From the NCBI GenBank assembly GCA_963810305.1, contig CAWEMY010000004.1, positions 62,001-126,000 of the forward strand: a DNA stretch of 64,000 nt, read 5' to 3'. This document shows, piece by piece, positions 8,154 to 18,126 of this stretch (its first letter is position 1; every line of letters begins with the position of its first letter). The notes under the pieces were generated by a model that did no database searches, was not told where the DNA came from, and worked only from the letters and a program-made list of their open reading frames with translations. The position numbers and the translations under genes are program-made. The stretch is from JACDCA01 sp963810305 (lineage in GTDB: Bacteria > Acidobacteriota > Vicinamibacteria > Vicinamibacterales > 2-12-FULL-66-21).

Positions 8154-8973
8154 ATGACGAAGCACCTTTTCAACATCGCCTCTCTTTTCGTCGTGTGGGC
8201 CTGCACGGTGGGTTCGGCGGCAGCGCAGACCAACTACGTGCTCGGCTCGCAGGACGTCGTCATCGTGACGGTCTTCAACGAGCCGGAGCTGTCGCGGAAG
8301 TACACGATCGAGCAGGACGGGACGTTCACGTTCCCGCTGATCGGCCGCATCAAGGCGCGCGGCCTGACATTGCGAGAGCTCGAAGTCGAGCTCAAGAAGA
8401 AACTGTCCGGCGATTTCTTCAAGGACCCGCAGGTCAGCGTGGCGGTCGAAGCGTATCGGAGCCAGAAAATCCTGGTGATGGGAGAGGTCACACAACCGGG
8501 TGAGTATCAACTCACCGGTGACATGACGCTCCTTTCGGCCATCGCGAGGGCCGGCTCGGTCAGGCCCACCGCCGGACGCGACGTAACGATTGTTCGAACG
8601 CCCCCGAAACGCGCGGGATCCAATGGCGCCGGGGGCAGCCGAACCGGAGATTCTCCGCATCGATCTGAATGAGCTCCAGGCCGGCAACATGGCGCTGAAC
8701 GTTCCCCTGCAGGACGGCGACACCATCAACGTGGCGAAGGCGCAGTCGGTATTCGTGTCCGGGCAGGTCAAGAGTCCCGGCGGCTACGCCATCGAACCCG
8801 GCATGAGCGTCCTGCAGGTGCTCTCGCTGGCCGGCGGGGTCACCGACCGTGGGTCGACCGGACGCGTCAAGATTCTGCGGACCATCGACGGCAAACAGAA
8901 GGAACTGAAAGCCAAGCTCTCCGACAAAGTGCAACCCGGCGACACGATCGTTGTCGGCGAGCGGATTTTCTAG
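8154..8973 (+). CDS. Wza-family polysaccharide export protein (frameshifted)
   Basis: A signal peptide, MTKHLFNIASLFVVWAC...SAAAQ, leads into a Poly_export domain (YVLGSQDVVIVTVFNEPELS, GTFTFPLIGRIKARGLT). SLBB-type beta-grasp repeats follow: ILVMGEVTQPGEYQLTGDMT and, in the second frame, VFVSGQVKSPGGYAIEPGMS. The frame breaks between about 8601 and 8640, in a tract containing CCCCCG and GGGGGC. The continuation, from EPEILRIDLNELQAGN, ends at 8973 with GDTIVVGERIF. Joined length is about 270 residues, normal for the short Wza/EpsA-type auxiliary proteins. The product forms the periplasmic and outer-membrane channel with the Wzc-like protein encoded next. No lipobox is evident. Confidence 0.85.
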
Positions 8974-8986
8974 GACTCGTTTATTT

Positions 8987-11257
8987 ATGAAGCCAACAGC
9001 ATACTCAGCGGCCGGCGCTCGGCACGGGCGATCACCTCAGCGAGGACAAGCATCTGTGGGACTACGCGCGGGTCCTCTACAAGCGGCGGTGGATTGCGCT
9101 GCCGGCCTTCCTGCTCGTCTTCACCACGATGACGATCAACGCGATGCGCGAGACCCCGGTGTATCGCGCGGCCACGCAGGTGCTCATCGAGAAGGACGCC
9201 CCGACGGTGGCGACGCTGGACCAGATGTTCCAGTCGCAGGACGGGTGGTCGAACGACGACTTTTCGCAGACGCAGTACCGCATCCTCCAGAGCCGTACTC
9301 TGGCGAAGCAGACCATCGATGCGATGAAGCTCTGGGACGCGCCCCGGCTCGGGAACGGTCCTGAACCCAAATCCAAGATCAGCATCACCGCCCTGCCGTT
9401 CAACCTCTTGAACAGCGGGATTCGGCTCGTGAAGCGTCCCTTCGCGAAGGATGAGCCGCCGACCGCCGCCGCCCCCGTTGCCGGTCGAGCCTTCCAACGA
9501 CGGTGAATCACCGGCCGAATCGGCGCGGATTTCCGAGTTCCTCGGCGGCTTGAGCATCTCGCCGGTGAAGAACACGCGGATCGTGGAGGTGCGCTACGAC
9601 TCGACCGATCCGGCATTCGCGGCGGCGGCCGCCAACGCGGTAGCGTCGACCTATATCGCACAGAACCTCGAGTACAAATACATGGCGTCCAAGGAGGCGG
9701 GCAGCTTTCTCGCGGACCGCCTGGCCGAGCAGCGCAAGGCGGTCGAAGCGAGCGAGAAAGCCTTGCAGGAGTTCAAGGAGCGCAACGGTGCGGTCTCCAT
9801 CGCCGATGGCAACTCCAGCATCACCATGCAGCGGCTTACCGATCTGAATGCCGCGCTGATCAAGGCCAAGACAGAACGGATCAACAAGGAAGCGCTCTAC
9901 AACCAGTTGAGCTCGGCGCAGAAGACCGGCGCGATCGATACGCTTCCGGCGGTCCTGTCGAACGCATACATCCAGGAGTTGAAGACGAACCTCTCTGATG
10001 CCCAGCGGCAGCAGGCCCAGGCGGGGGAGCGGTACGGCCCCGTCCACCCCGAGATGATCAAGGCGCGGAGCGCGGTCCAGTCGGCCGAGGCGAAGCTGAG
10101 CATCGAGATCAACAAGGTGGTCGAATCGGTGAACAGCGAGTACCGGCGCTGCCCTCGCGCAGGAGCAGAGCCTGCAGGGGGCGCTCAACGCCCAGCGCAA
10201 TGAGGCCATCGGCGGCGGCAAGATGAGCGTCGCCTACAGCGTCCTGCAACGCGAAGCCGACAGCAACCGCCAGGTTTACGAAAGCCTTCTGAAGAGCACG
10301 AAGGAGACCGGCATCTCAGGGGAGCGGCGCTCGACCAACGTCCGCGTCGTCGATCGTGCCCAGCTGCCGGGCGGCCCGATTTCGCCGAACGTCAGAGGGG
10401 ACATGACGTTTGCGTTCGTCGCCGGACTCGTTCTCGCGATCGGCCTCGCGTTTGGTTTCGAATATCTCGACAACCGGATCAAGACGCCGCAGGAGTTGAA
10501 GGCGACGCTCCCGGTTCCGTTCCTCGGGATGGTGCCGAGTCTCGTGAACGACAAACGCGCGGGAGCGAACCCGCTGTTGAATGACGGCGTTCCGCAGAAC
10601 TTCTCCGAAGCGTTCAAGACGGTCCGCACCAATGTCCTGTTCTCATCGGCCGACGAGGGCATGCGCTCGCTGGTGATTACGAGTGCCGGACCGGGCGAGG
10701 GCAAGAGTCTGGTCGCGAGCAACCTGGCGATCGCCATGGCCCAGGCCGGGCAGCGTGTCCTGCTGATTGACGCGGACATGCGCCGGCCGCGCGTGCACGA
10801 GATTTTCGGCGGCGATCAGGAGCCGGGCCTTTCGAACGTCCTTTCCGGCAACGCGAAAACCAGCGAGGCTGTGCACAAATCCACGGTCACCGGTCTCTGG
10901 TTGATGAATGCGGGGCACATTCCGCCTAACCCCGCGGAGCTCCTGGCATCGCGCCGCTACACCGAGCTGATTGCCTCGCTTCGTACGCATTTTGACTGGG
11001 TCCTGCTCGACACGCCTCCCGTAATGGTCGTGACCGACAGCTCGATCGTCGCCAACCAGGCATCGGGAGTCGTATTCGTCGTCGGGGCCGACAACACCAG
11101 CCGGCAGGCGGCACGCAGCGCCATCGAGCAGCTCGACGCGGCGAGCGCGCACGTGGTCGGATCGGTGTTGAACAGGGTTGATCTGGTCCGCAATCCCTAC
11201 TACTACTCGGCGTATTACCGCAAGGATTACGCGCGGTATTACGTGGCGAGCAGATAA
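8987..11257 (+). CDS. Wzc-like co-polymerase and BY-kinase (three frameshifts)
   Basis: The gene encodes an inner-membrane chain-length determinant fused to a tyrosine autokinase. After ATG 8987 the frame shifts near 9010-9030. It then reads LWDYARVLYKRRWIALPAF, the N-terminal Wzz membrane segment. Further breaks lie near 9465-9500 (C-rich tract) and 10140-10155. The long coiled-coil region follows (KAVEASEKALQEFKERNG), then a second membrane helix and PNVRGDM. The kinase domain carries Walker A SAGPGEGKS, Walker A' VLLIDADMRRPRV and Walker B WVLLDTPPV. The C-terminus is a tyrosine cluster, YYYSAYYRKDYARYY, the usual autophosphorylation tail. Joined length is about 755 residues. The three breaks in a fully conserved protein argue for sequencing indels. 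Confidence 0.88.
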
Positions 11258-11334
11258 CCCGGACTTTCAGCCGGAACGCTTGCGGTCGTGATCTCCTCGC
11301 GCGATTACGGCCGCAACGTCGTTTTGGGCGTGAT

Positions 11335-12429
11335 GTGACTGCAGATCGGCCGGGCGGGCAGGTGCTGCATCTGGTACCGGCGCTTTTCGACTCTCGCGAC
11401 GGTGTCATTGGCGGCGCCGAGCGATACGTTCTGGAACTGGCGCGGCACATGGCCGCTGTCGTCCCGACCCGGCTCGTCACCTTCGGCCAACGCGAGCGCC
11501 AGGAGCGGATCGGCTCACTCCAGCTTCGCGTGATCGGCGATCCGTGGCTCGTTCGGGGGCAGCGTTCCAATCCCGTGTCCGCGGCGATTCTCGGTGAGGT
11601 TCGAAGAGCAGCGGTGGTCCACTGTCACCAGCAGCACGTCCTCTCCAGTAGCGTGGCGGCGGCCGCCGCCCGGCTCCTCGGCCGCCGCGTGTTCTGCACC
11701 GATCTCGGCGGTGGAGGGTGGGACGTCTCGGGTTATGTCTCCACTGACAGCTGGTACCACGGCCACCTTCACATCAGCGAGTACAGCCGGAGAGTCGCGG
11801 GCCAGGATCGGCTGATGCGGGCGCGAGTCGTACTCGGCGGCGTGGACGCCGATCGGTTTTCCCCCGCTGCGGCAACCTCCTCTGACGGATCCATCCTGTT
11901 TGTCGGACGCCTGCTGCCGCACAAGGGCATCGACATCCTGGTCGACGCGGTCGCGCCCGGCATGCGCGCAGAGATCATCGGACCCGCGCCCGATCCCCGC
12001 TACCTCGATGAGCTCAGAGCCCGTGCCCGCGGAAAACAAATCGCGTTCCGATTCGATTGCACTGACGATGCGCTCGTGGATGCGTATCGGCGCGCGGCGT
12101 GCGTGGTGCTGCCGAGCGTCTATCGGGACATGTACGGCGGCGAGACCCGGGTCCCGGAGCTCCTCGGCCAGACCCTTCTCGAAGGAATGGCGTGCGGAGT
12201 GCCCGGCGTGTGCACCGACGTTGCGAGCCTGCCCGAGGTCGTCGAACACGGAGTGACTGGTCTCGTTGTGCCGCCGAACGACACCGCGGCGCTCCGCCAG
12301 GCCCTGGACTGGATGTTGACCCACGCGGATGAACGCGCCGCCCTCGGCGCCAATGCTCGACGGCGTGTGATGGAACGCTTCAACTGGAATCGTGTGGTCG
12401 ACAGATGTCTGGAGGCATACGCGGCGTGA
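11335..12429 (+). CDS. GT4-family glycosyltransferase
   Basis: This 364-residue GT-B fold protein starts at a GTG. The N-terminal acceptor domain begins VLHLVPALFDSRDGVIGGAE, with the glycine-rich loop of GT4 enzymes. The C-terminal donor domain has ILFVGRLLPHKGIDILVDAV and the nucleotide-sugar-binding segment PELLGQTLLEGMACGVP, which supplies the E-x7-E motif. It is expected to add one sugar to the lipid-linked repeat unit at the cytoplasmic face. Donor and linkage cannot be told from sequence. The following gene overlaps its 3' end by 25 bases. Confidence 0.85.
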   Translation: MTADRPGGQVLHLVPALFDSRDGVIGGAERYVLELARHMAAVVPTRLVTFGQRERQERIGSLQLRVIGDPWLVRGQRSNPVSAAILGEVRRAAVVHCHQQHVLSSSVAAAAARLLGRRVFCTDLGGGGWDVSGYVSTDSWYHGHLHISEYSRRVAGQDRLMRARVVLGGVDADRFSPAAATSSDGSILFVGRLLPHKGIDILVDAVAPGMRAEIIGPAPDPRYLDELRARARGKQIAFRFDCTDDALVDAYRRAACVVLPSVYRDMYGGETRVPELLGQTLLEGMACGVPGVCTDVASLPEVVEHGVTGLVVPPNDTAALRQALDWMLTHADERAALGANARRRVMERFNWNRVVDRCLEAYAA

Positions 12430-14492
12430 TCGTGCTGCAGCAGGCGGCGCGCCGTATGGCGGATGTGCTCGGCCAGGAGTCCGCGATCGTCAGGACGGCG
12501 CGGCCGATGTATCAGCGGGCACTGGCGTGGCTTTCGGCTGGCCGCGGCATTCCCTGGACGATCAACGGGGCGCCGTTCCGCATCGATCCGTTCCAGCGAC
12601 ATCGCATGGGGGCCGTCTACGATCCGGAAGTCGCCGCGCACATCGCACGGCATCTCCAGCCCGGCGCGGTGTGTCTCGACGTTGGAGCCAACGTTGGCGT
12701 GTACGCGCTGCAGTTCGCGCGATGGACGGGGGCGGAGGGCCACGTCGTGGCGTTCGAGCCCAATCCGGTGTCCGCCGCTATCCTGGCGGAGCACGTCCGA
12801 TTGAATGATCTGGACGACCGCGTGACGATCGTTCAGTCAGCCATCGCGGACCGGTCCGGCATCGGGATGTTGCACATGTCGGACGCGGATGGCATGAGTC
12901 GCCTCGGCGCTCCTAATCCGGAGATTGCCTCGCGTACGGAGCCGACGCGCGTCGAGATCATGACGCTCGACGGCTATTGTGCCCAGCATGACGTGATTCC
13001 TGACTGGTTGCTGATCGACGTCGAAGGATTCGAATTTGCGGTCCTCGCGGGTGCCCGCCAATTGATCCAGGACCGGGGCCAGGCCCTGCAGATCGTGGTG
13101 GAGATGCATCCCAATGCGTGGGAAGTCGCAGGCTGGTCCCGGAGTGCGGCCGAAGCACTGATCCGCGAGCTGGAACTCACCGCCACCTCGCTCACCGGCG
13201 CAGACGATCCACTCGCCGACTACGGCCATGTCCTGCTGCGCCCGCGGACCTGCCGGCCGCGGTGTCGTGAAAGTGCCGGGATTGTGGTGCGAGTGACGCA
13301 CTTGACGGCGTCAGGCCAGATGGGCGGCGCCGAGTCGGTGGTACTCGACTGCATTGCATCGAGCAACGGGACTGCCGGATCGCAATCGGTGGTTGCACTC
13401 GGGTGCGGACCCTTTCTGGCGGCGGCCCAGGAACTGGGTGCGCGCACGACCGTAGTGGAGCTTCCCGCGGCAGTGCGCGCGATCGGAGAGTCCTTCGCGT
13501 CCTCGCCGGCCGTGCTCCGCACCCTGGTCGGGCCGCTGTGGACGTTCCCTGAATTCTTTCGTCGCTACTCGCGGACCGTCGAGAGTTTCGCGCCGGAGAT
13601 GATTCACTCGCACGGCATCAAGACACACGTGCTCGCCGCGATGATGCCGCGCCGTGCGCCGGTCGTCTGGCATCTCCATGACTACGTCGGGGCGCGTTCC
13701 GTGTCCTCGAGGCTCCTGCCGCTCCTCGCCAGGCGATGTGCGTTGGCCATTGCCGTCTCTGACAGCGTCGCGCGGGACGCGCGTGACCAGCTGCCCGGTT
13801 CGCTCCCGGTCGCGATGGTTCACAACACCGTCGATTGCGATCGGTACAGCCCCGATGGGGCGACATTGGATCTCGATGCCTGCTGTGGGCTTCCGCCGGC
13901 GCCCGACGGAACCGTGCGAATTGGCTTGCCGGCAACCTTCGCCCGATGGAAGGGGCACGAGGTGTTCCTGGAGGCGGTCGCGCTGCTCGAGCGGGACGAC
14001 TTCCGAGCGTATGTGATCGGCGGCCCGATGTACGAAACGGGCCAGAGCCAGTGGTCTCTCGAAAACCTTCTCTCGATGGTTGCCTCGCGCGGTCTCCAGT
14101 CGCGCATTGGGTTCACCGGTTTTCTCCCCGACATGCCCGCCGCTTATCGCGCACTTGACGTCGTCGTGCACGCGAGCACGCGGCCGGAGCCGTTCGGACT
14201 CGTCATCGCTGAGGCCATGGCGTGCGCCCGCGCGGTCGTGGCCGCGCCCACTGGAGGCGCGGCCGAGCTTTTCGTCGATGGGCAACACGCCCTTGCCGCG
14301 GAATCAGGCAACGCGACGTCGCTGGCTGCGGCGCTCCGCAGGCTCCTCGACGACCGAACGTTTCGTGCCGAGCTCGGCGGTCGTGCCCGTGCTCATGTGC
14401 TTTCCGCCTTCAATCGAGAGCGGTTCGCTCAGAGTCTGCAGGCGGCCCTCGGGCAGATCAACGCGACCAATGCGTCTTCTTCACGTTCATAG
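12405..14492 (+). CDS. FkbM-type methyltransferase fused to GT4 glycosyltransferase
   Basis: One continuous 695-residue frame contains two enzymes. Residues about 1-285 are a FkbM-family SAM-dependent O-methyltransferase: VCLDVGANVGVYALQFA is motif I, then VVAFEPNP, and DWLLIDVEGFEFAVLAG. From about residue 297, VRVTHLTASGQMGGAES starts a complete GT4 glycosyltransferase with TVRIGLPATFARWKGHEVF and RPEPFGLVIAEAMACARAV. GTG codons at the junction could serve as an independent start for the second enzyme. So this is either a genuine fusion or two genes merged by a lost stop. The start could be ATG 12405 or GTG 12426, the latter overlapping the previous stop as GTGA. Together they would methylate and extend the repeat unit. 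Confidence 0.8.
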   Translation: MSGGIRGVIVLQQAARRMADVLGQESAIVRTARPMYQRALAWLSAGRGIPWTINGAPFRIDPFQRHRMGAVYDPEVAAHIARHLQPGAVCLDVGANVGVYALQFARWTGAEGHVVAFEPNPVSAAILAEHVRLNDLDDRVTIVQSAIADRSGIGMLHMSDADGMSRLGAPNPEIASRTEPTRVEIMTLDGYCAQHDVIPDWLLIDVEGFEFAVLAGARQLIQDRGQALQIVVEMHPNAWEVAGWSRSAAEALIRELELTATSLTGADDPLADYGHVLLRPRTCRPRCRESAGIVVRVTHLTASGQMGGAESVVLDCIASSNGTAGSQSVVALGCGPFLAAAQELGARTTVVELPAAVRAIGESFASSPAVLRTLVGPLWTFPEFFRRYSRTVESFAPEMIHSHGIKTHVLAAMMPRRAPVVWHLHDYVGARSVSSRLLPLLARRCALAIAVSDSVARDARDQLPGSLPVAMVHNTVDCDRYSPDGATLDLDACCGLPPAPDGTVRIGLPATFARWKGHEVFLEAVALLERDDFRAYVIGGPMYETGQSQWSLENLLSMVASRGLQSRIGFTGFLPDMPAAYRALDVVVHASTRPEPFGLVIAEAMACARAVVAAPTGGAAELFVDGQHALAAESGNATSLAAALRRLLDDRTFRAELGGRARAHVLSAFNRERFAQSLQAALGQINATNASSSRS

Positions 14493-15594
14493 CGGCAACA
14501 TCTTCGGTGGTGTGGAGCGAATGCTCGAGACGCTCGCTCCGGCCACGGCGGGGCGGACGCCTCTCACCTCGAGTTTCGCGCTCTGCTTCGACGGACAGAT
14601 CAGCAGGGTGCTCGTCGCGGCGGGCGCAACCGTCTACCAGCTCGGGACCGTTCGCACGAGCCGGCTCGACCAGGTGTGGCATGCGCGTCGAGCTTTGCGC
14701 AAGCTCCTGGCGACGGGCGGCTGGGACGTCGTCTGCGTCCATTCTTCATGGTCACAGGCAATCTTCGGCTCCACGATCGTGCAGAGCGGCATTCCTCTCG
14801 TTCGCTGGTTGCATGCGCCGGAGCCAGGGCCCTGGTGGCTGGATGCCGGCGCTCGGACGGCCCGGCCGGCGCTGGTGCTGTGCAACAGCCACTACACGCA
14901 CGCCGCGGCGAGGACCTCGCTGGGGACGTTGCCGGCCGCGGTCCACTATCCGCCGATCCGCATTCCGGATTCCGGACAAAGCGACAGAGAGGCCGTCCGC
15001 GCCGAGATCAGCGTGACCGCTGAGACGCCGGTTATTGCCATCGCCGCGCGGATGGAGCCATGGAAGGGCCATCGTCTTCTGCTCGATGGCTTGCGACGAT
15101 TGACCGACATCCCCTGGCAGGCCTGGATCATCGGAGGAGCTCAGCGTCCCAGCGAGCGCGCATACTTCGACGAACTGGTTGCCCTCGCGGGCCAGACAGA
15201 TCTTCGTGACCGCGTCCGGTTTCTTGGCCAGCGCACGGACGTCCCACGCCTTCTTGGCGCGGCCGATCTCTACTGCCAGCCGAATGAGGGCCCGGAGCCG
15301 TTCGGTCTCAGCTTCGTCGAAGCGTTGTCGGCGGGCTTGCCGGTGGTCACGACACGATCGGGCGCGGCACCCGAGATCGTGGATCAGAACTGCGGCGTGC
15401 TGGTCGAACCGAACTCACCGGCGGCGCTGGCGGACGCACTCCGTCCGTTGTTGACAGACCACGCCGCTCGCCGTGCGATGAGCGTCACCGCGCGTGCGCG
15501 CGCCGCGGAGTTCTGCGATCTCTCACGTTCGCTGCCGGCTCTGAAGCGCCACCTTGACCGCGCCATCGCAGCGTCTGCCACAGTCCACGCATGA
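14470..15594 (+). CDS. GT4-family glycosyltransferase
   Basis: This 374-residue enzyme starts at ATG 14470 (MRLLHVHSGNIFGGVERMLE), overlapping the preceding gene by 23 bases. The acceptor-domain loop FGGVERM is typical of GT4. The donor domain carries IAIAARMEPWKGHRLLLDGL and the E-x7-E segment GPEPFGLSFVEALSAGLPV. The 3' end overlaps the next gene as ATGA. I expect it to extend the lipid-linked oligosaccharide. Sugar specificity is not readable. Confidence 0.85.
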   Translation: MRLLHVHSGNIFGGVERMLETLAPATAGRTPLTSSFALCFDGQISRVLVAAGATVYQLGTVRTSRLDQVWHARRALRKLLATGGWDVVCVHSSWSQAIFGSTIVQSGIPLVRWLHAPEPGPWWLDAGARTARPALVLCNSHYTHAAARTSLGTLPAAVHYPPIRIPDSGQSDREAVRAEISVTAETPVIAIAARMEPWKGHRLLLDGLRRLTDIPWQAWIIGGAQRPSERAYFDELVALAGQTDLRDRVRFLGQRTDVPRLLGAADLYCQPNEGPEPFGLSFVEALSAGLPVVTTRSGAAPEIVDQNCGVLVEPNSPAALADALRPLLTDHAARRAMSVTARARAAEFCDLSRSLPALKRHLDRAIAASATVHA

Positions 15595-16961
15595 CCACCC
15601 TCTTTTTCTGTATCGCCGCATTCGTGATCGGATGGATGGCGGCGAGCCGCTCCCTCCGGTTGGGGCTGCTCGCGGTGCTGGCAGTTGGTTACGTCTACGG
15701 GATCCTGCGCGCAAATTTCCCCGATACCTACACGTACCTGACTTTTGATGCGGCGGTGCTCGGGCTGTACGGCGCACAGCTATGGCGGCCGCTCACCGCG
15801 GAGCAGCGGATCCGGGCGCACGATCTCCGGCTCTGGATGCTCGTGTTGATCGGCTGGCCCACGTTGCTGTTCTTCATGTCTCCGGGCGATTCGCCGCTCG
15901 TGGAACTGGTGGGCCTGCGCGCGAACGTCTTTCTCTTGCCGTTCCTGCTGCTCGGTACGCGTCTTGGCAGCGATGATGTGTTCTGGCTGGCCAGCGGTAT
16001 TACCTGGCTGAATCTTGCGGTTGTCGCGGTCGGTGTCGTCGAGTTCTTCTTCGGGATCGAGTTGTTCTATCCGCGCAACGAGGTGACCGATCTCATCTAC
16101 AAGAGCAAAGACCTGGTCGGCAGAACGGCCCATCGCATTCCTGCCACGTTCTCGAGTGCTCATGCTTTTGCCGGCACGCTCGTGATGACGCTTCCGCTTC
16201 TGATTGGTGCGTGGGTACAGGACGACGTCGACCGATGGAAACATCGGATGTTAGGGCTGGCAATCATGGCCAGCCTTCTCGGAGTATTCATGGCGGCCGC
16301 GCGGACGCACATGATCACCGCCGCCGTGCTGGTCATCGTCGTGACGTTCTCGGGTCGGCTGCGACGTAACCAGTGGATTCGGTGGGCGGTCGTGGTGGCG
16401 TTGGTCGGCTACATCGTCTCGGGTGAGGAGCGGCTGCAGCGGTTCACGACGCTGCAGGACGCCGAGTTCATCTCCGAACGATGGACGGGCAGTGTCAATG
16501 AAGGATTCTTCGAGCTCGTCAGAGCCTATCCGCTCGGCAACGGGCTCGCGGGCGGCGGCACCAGCGTTCCGTACTTCTTGCGCGGCCACGCCGCGCAATC
16601 GGTGGCAGGCCTCGAAAACGAATACGCGCGGATCGGTCTCGAGCAGGGACTTCCAGGCCTCACTCTGTGGCTCCTGTTCGTGCTGTGGGCGCTGACCCGC
16701 CTGCCCGGGCGCCTCCAGGACGAATGGCTGCTCGGGCGTCGCCTGGCCTGGATCTGTTGCGGCACGGTGTTCTTCTCCGGTCTGACCGGCGTCGGTCTCC
16801 TCAGCTCCGTGCCTCAAACCGCTCTGATGCTGATGATGATGGGATGGTTCGTCGTGGCGCGCAGCCCGCGCCGCGAGATCGTCTGGCGTCCTCGCACTGT
16901 TCCGGATTCGAGCGGGCAGGCGATGCCCGCCGAAGTGGCGCGGCTGAACCCTCAGGTCTGA
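15591..16961 (+). CDS. O-antigen polymerase/ligase-like membrane protein (Wzy candidate 1)
   Basis: The 456-residue protein has about ten hydrophobic segments, starting MTTLFFCIAAFVIGWMAA. A large periplasmic loop precedes the last helices: SERWTGSVNEGFFELVRAYP followed by LGNGLAGGG and ENEYARIGLEQGLPGL. That short G-x-G...E-x-x-Y...E-x-G pattern is the usual signature of the Wzy/WaaL superfamily. It is the likely polymerase for the repeat units made by the surrounding transferases, working with the Wzc-like protein. A second member of the superfamily lies at 26740, so assignment of polymerase versus ligase is not settled. Confidence 0.8.
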   Translation: MTTLFFCIAAFVIGWMAASRSLRLGLLAVLAVGYVYGILRANFPDTYTYLTFDAAVLGLYGAQLWRPLTAEQRIRAHDLRLWMLVLIGWPTLLFFMSPGDSPLVELVGLRANVFLLPFLLLGTRLGSDDVFWLASGITWLNLAVVAVGVVEFFFGIELFYPRNEVTDLIYKSKDLVGRTAHRIPATFSSAHAFAGTLVMTLPLLIGAWVQDDVDRWKHRMLGLAIMASLLGVFMAAARTHMITAAVLVIVVTFSGRLRRNQWIRWAVVVALVGYIVSGEERLQRFTTLQDAEFISERWTGSVNEGFFELVRAYPLGNGLAGGGTSVPYFLRGHAAQSVAGLENEYARIGLEQGLPGLTLWLLFVLWALTRLPGRLQDEWLLGRRLAWICCGTVFFSGLTGVGLLSSVPQTALMLMMMGWFVVARSPRREIVWRPRTVPDSSGQAMPAEVARLNPQV

Positions 16962-16966
16962 CGAGC

Positions 16967-18125
16967 ATGGACTGGCACATCATCACGGGCGAATTTCCCC
17001 CCGCCTCCGGAGGAGTCGGCGACTACAGCAGCGCAGTTGCCGCGGGGCTTGCGGCAGCGGGGGATGCCGTCCATGTCTGGTGCCCGGCAAGTGCCGGCCC
17101 ACCCGTTCATATTTCAGGCGTGCAGGTCCACGCGGTCGCCGGCACGTGGGGACGCGGTGATCTGGCGCGTGTCGACAGCGCGCTGAACCTGACCCCGGCG
17201 CCTCGGCGGCTGCTGGTGCAATGGGTTCCCCACGCCTTCGGCATGCGTTCCCTCAACGTCGGGTTCTGTCGATGGCTCCGGCGTCGCGGACGATCGGGAG
17301 ACTGCCTGGAGGTGATGGTACACGAGCCCTCCCTCGCGTTCGGGGAAGGATCGTGGCGTCAGGACCTCGCTGCGATCGTGCACCGGGCGATGGTGATGCT
17401 TCTGTTGAACGCCGCCCGCCGAGTCTGGGTCGCCATTCCGTCCTGGACGGATCGGCTTCAGGCCTGGACGCTCGGTCGCGACATCCCGTTCTGTTGGCTG
17501 CCCGTCCCGAGCACGGTGCAGGTCGCCGATGCACCCGCACGCGTAGCACAAATCCGAGCGACGGCGCTGAAAGACGGGGACGGTTTCATTGTCGGACACT
17601 TCGGCACCTACGCCCGGGAGACGCGGCGCGATCTTCAGGTGCTCGTGCCGCGCATCCTCGCCATCGGCTCACAAGTGACGCATCCAACTCCTCGGCCGCG
17701 GCAGTCATGAGGCGCTCGCGGATCTGCGAACGCTGCCGGAACTGGACGCCTCGCGAATCTTCGCTGCCGGAACGCTCGACGATGGAGAGCTCTCGTGTCA
17801 CCTGCAGGCGTGCGACCTGATGGTGCAGCCGTATCGCGACGGTGCGAGCACGCGGCGCACGACCTTGATGGCCGCTCTCGCGCACGGACTTCCCGTTGTG
17901 ACAACCGTCGGCCATCTCACCGAGCCGTTCTGGAGCGAGTGCGGCGCGGTTGCGACAGTAGCGGCCGGGGATCTCTCCGGGATGGCAGTTCTAGCCGGAG
18001 AGATCATCGGTGATTCGGCACAAAGACAGAAGCTCGCCCGAGAGGCACGTGGGATCTACGACTCGAGATTCAGCATCCGCCACGTGATCAGTGCACTGCG
18101 TGCGGATGCCTGCGGGGCGCTCTGA
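16967..18125 (+). CDS. GT4-like glycosyltransferase (frameshifted)
   Basis: The first frame starts at ATG 16967 with MDWHIITGEFPPASGGVGDY, a clear GT4 acceptor-domain opening. It runs to about 17670 and then loses homology (ends HPTPRPRQS). The neighbouring frame continues with LLGRGSHEALADLR, then CDLMVQPYRDGASTRRTTLM and AALAHGLPVVTT, the donor-domain C-terminal half, ending at 18125. One indel near 17670-17690 explains this. The donor-site region carries TLMAALAHGLP, lacking the strict first Glu of E-x7-E, so it belongs to a divergent subgroup. Joined length is about 386 residues. Confidence 0.78.
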
Positions 18126-18126
18126 G

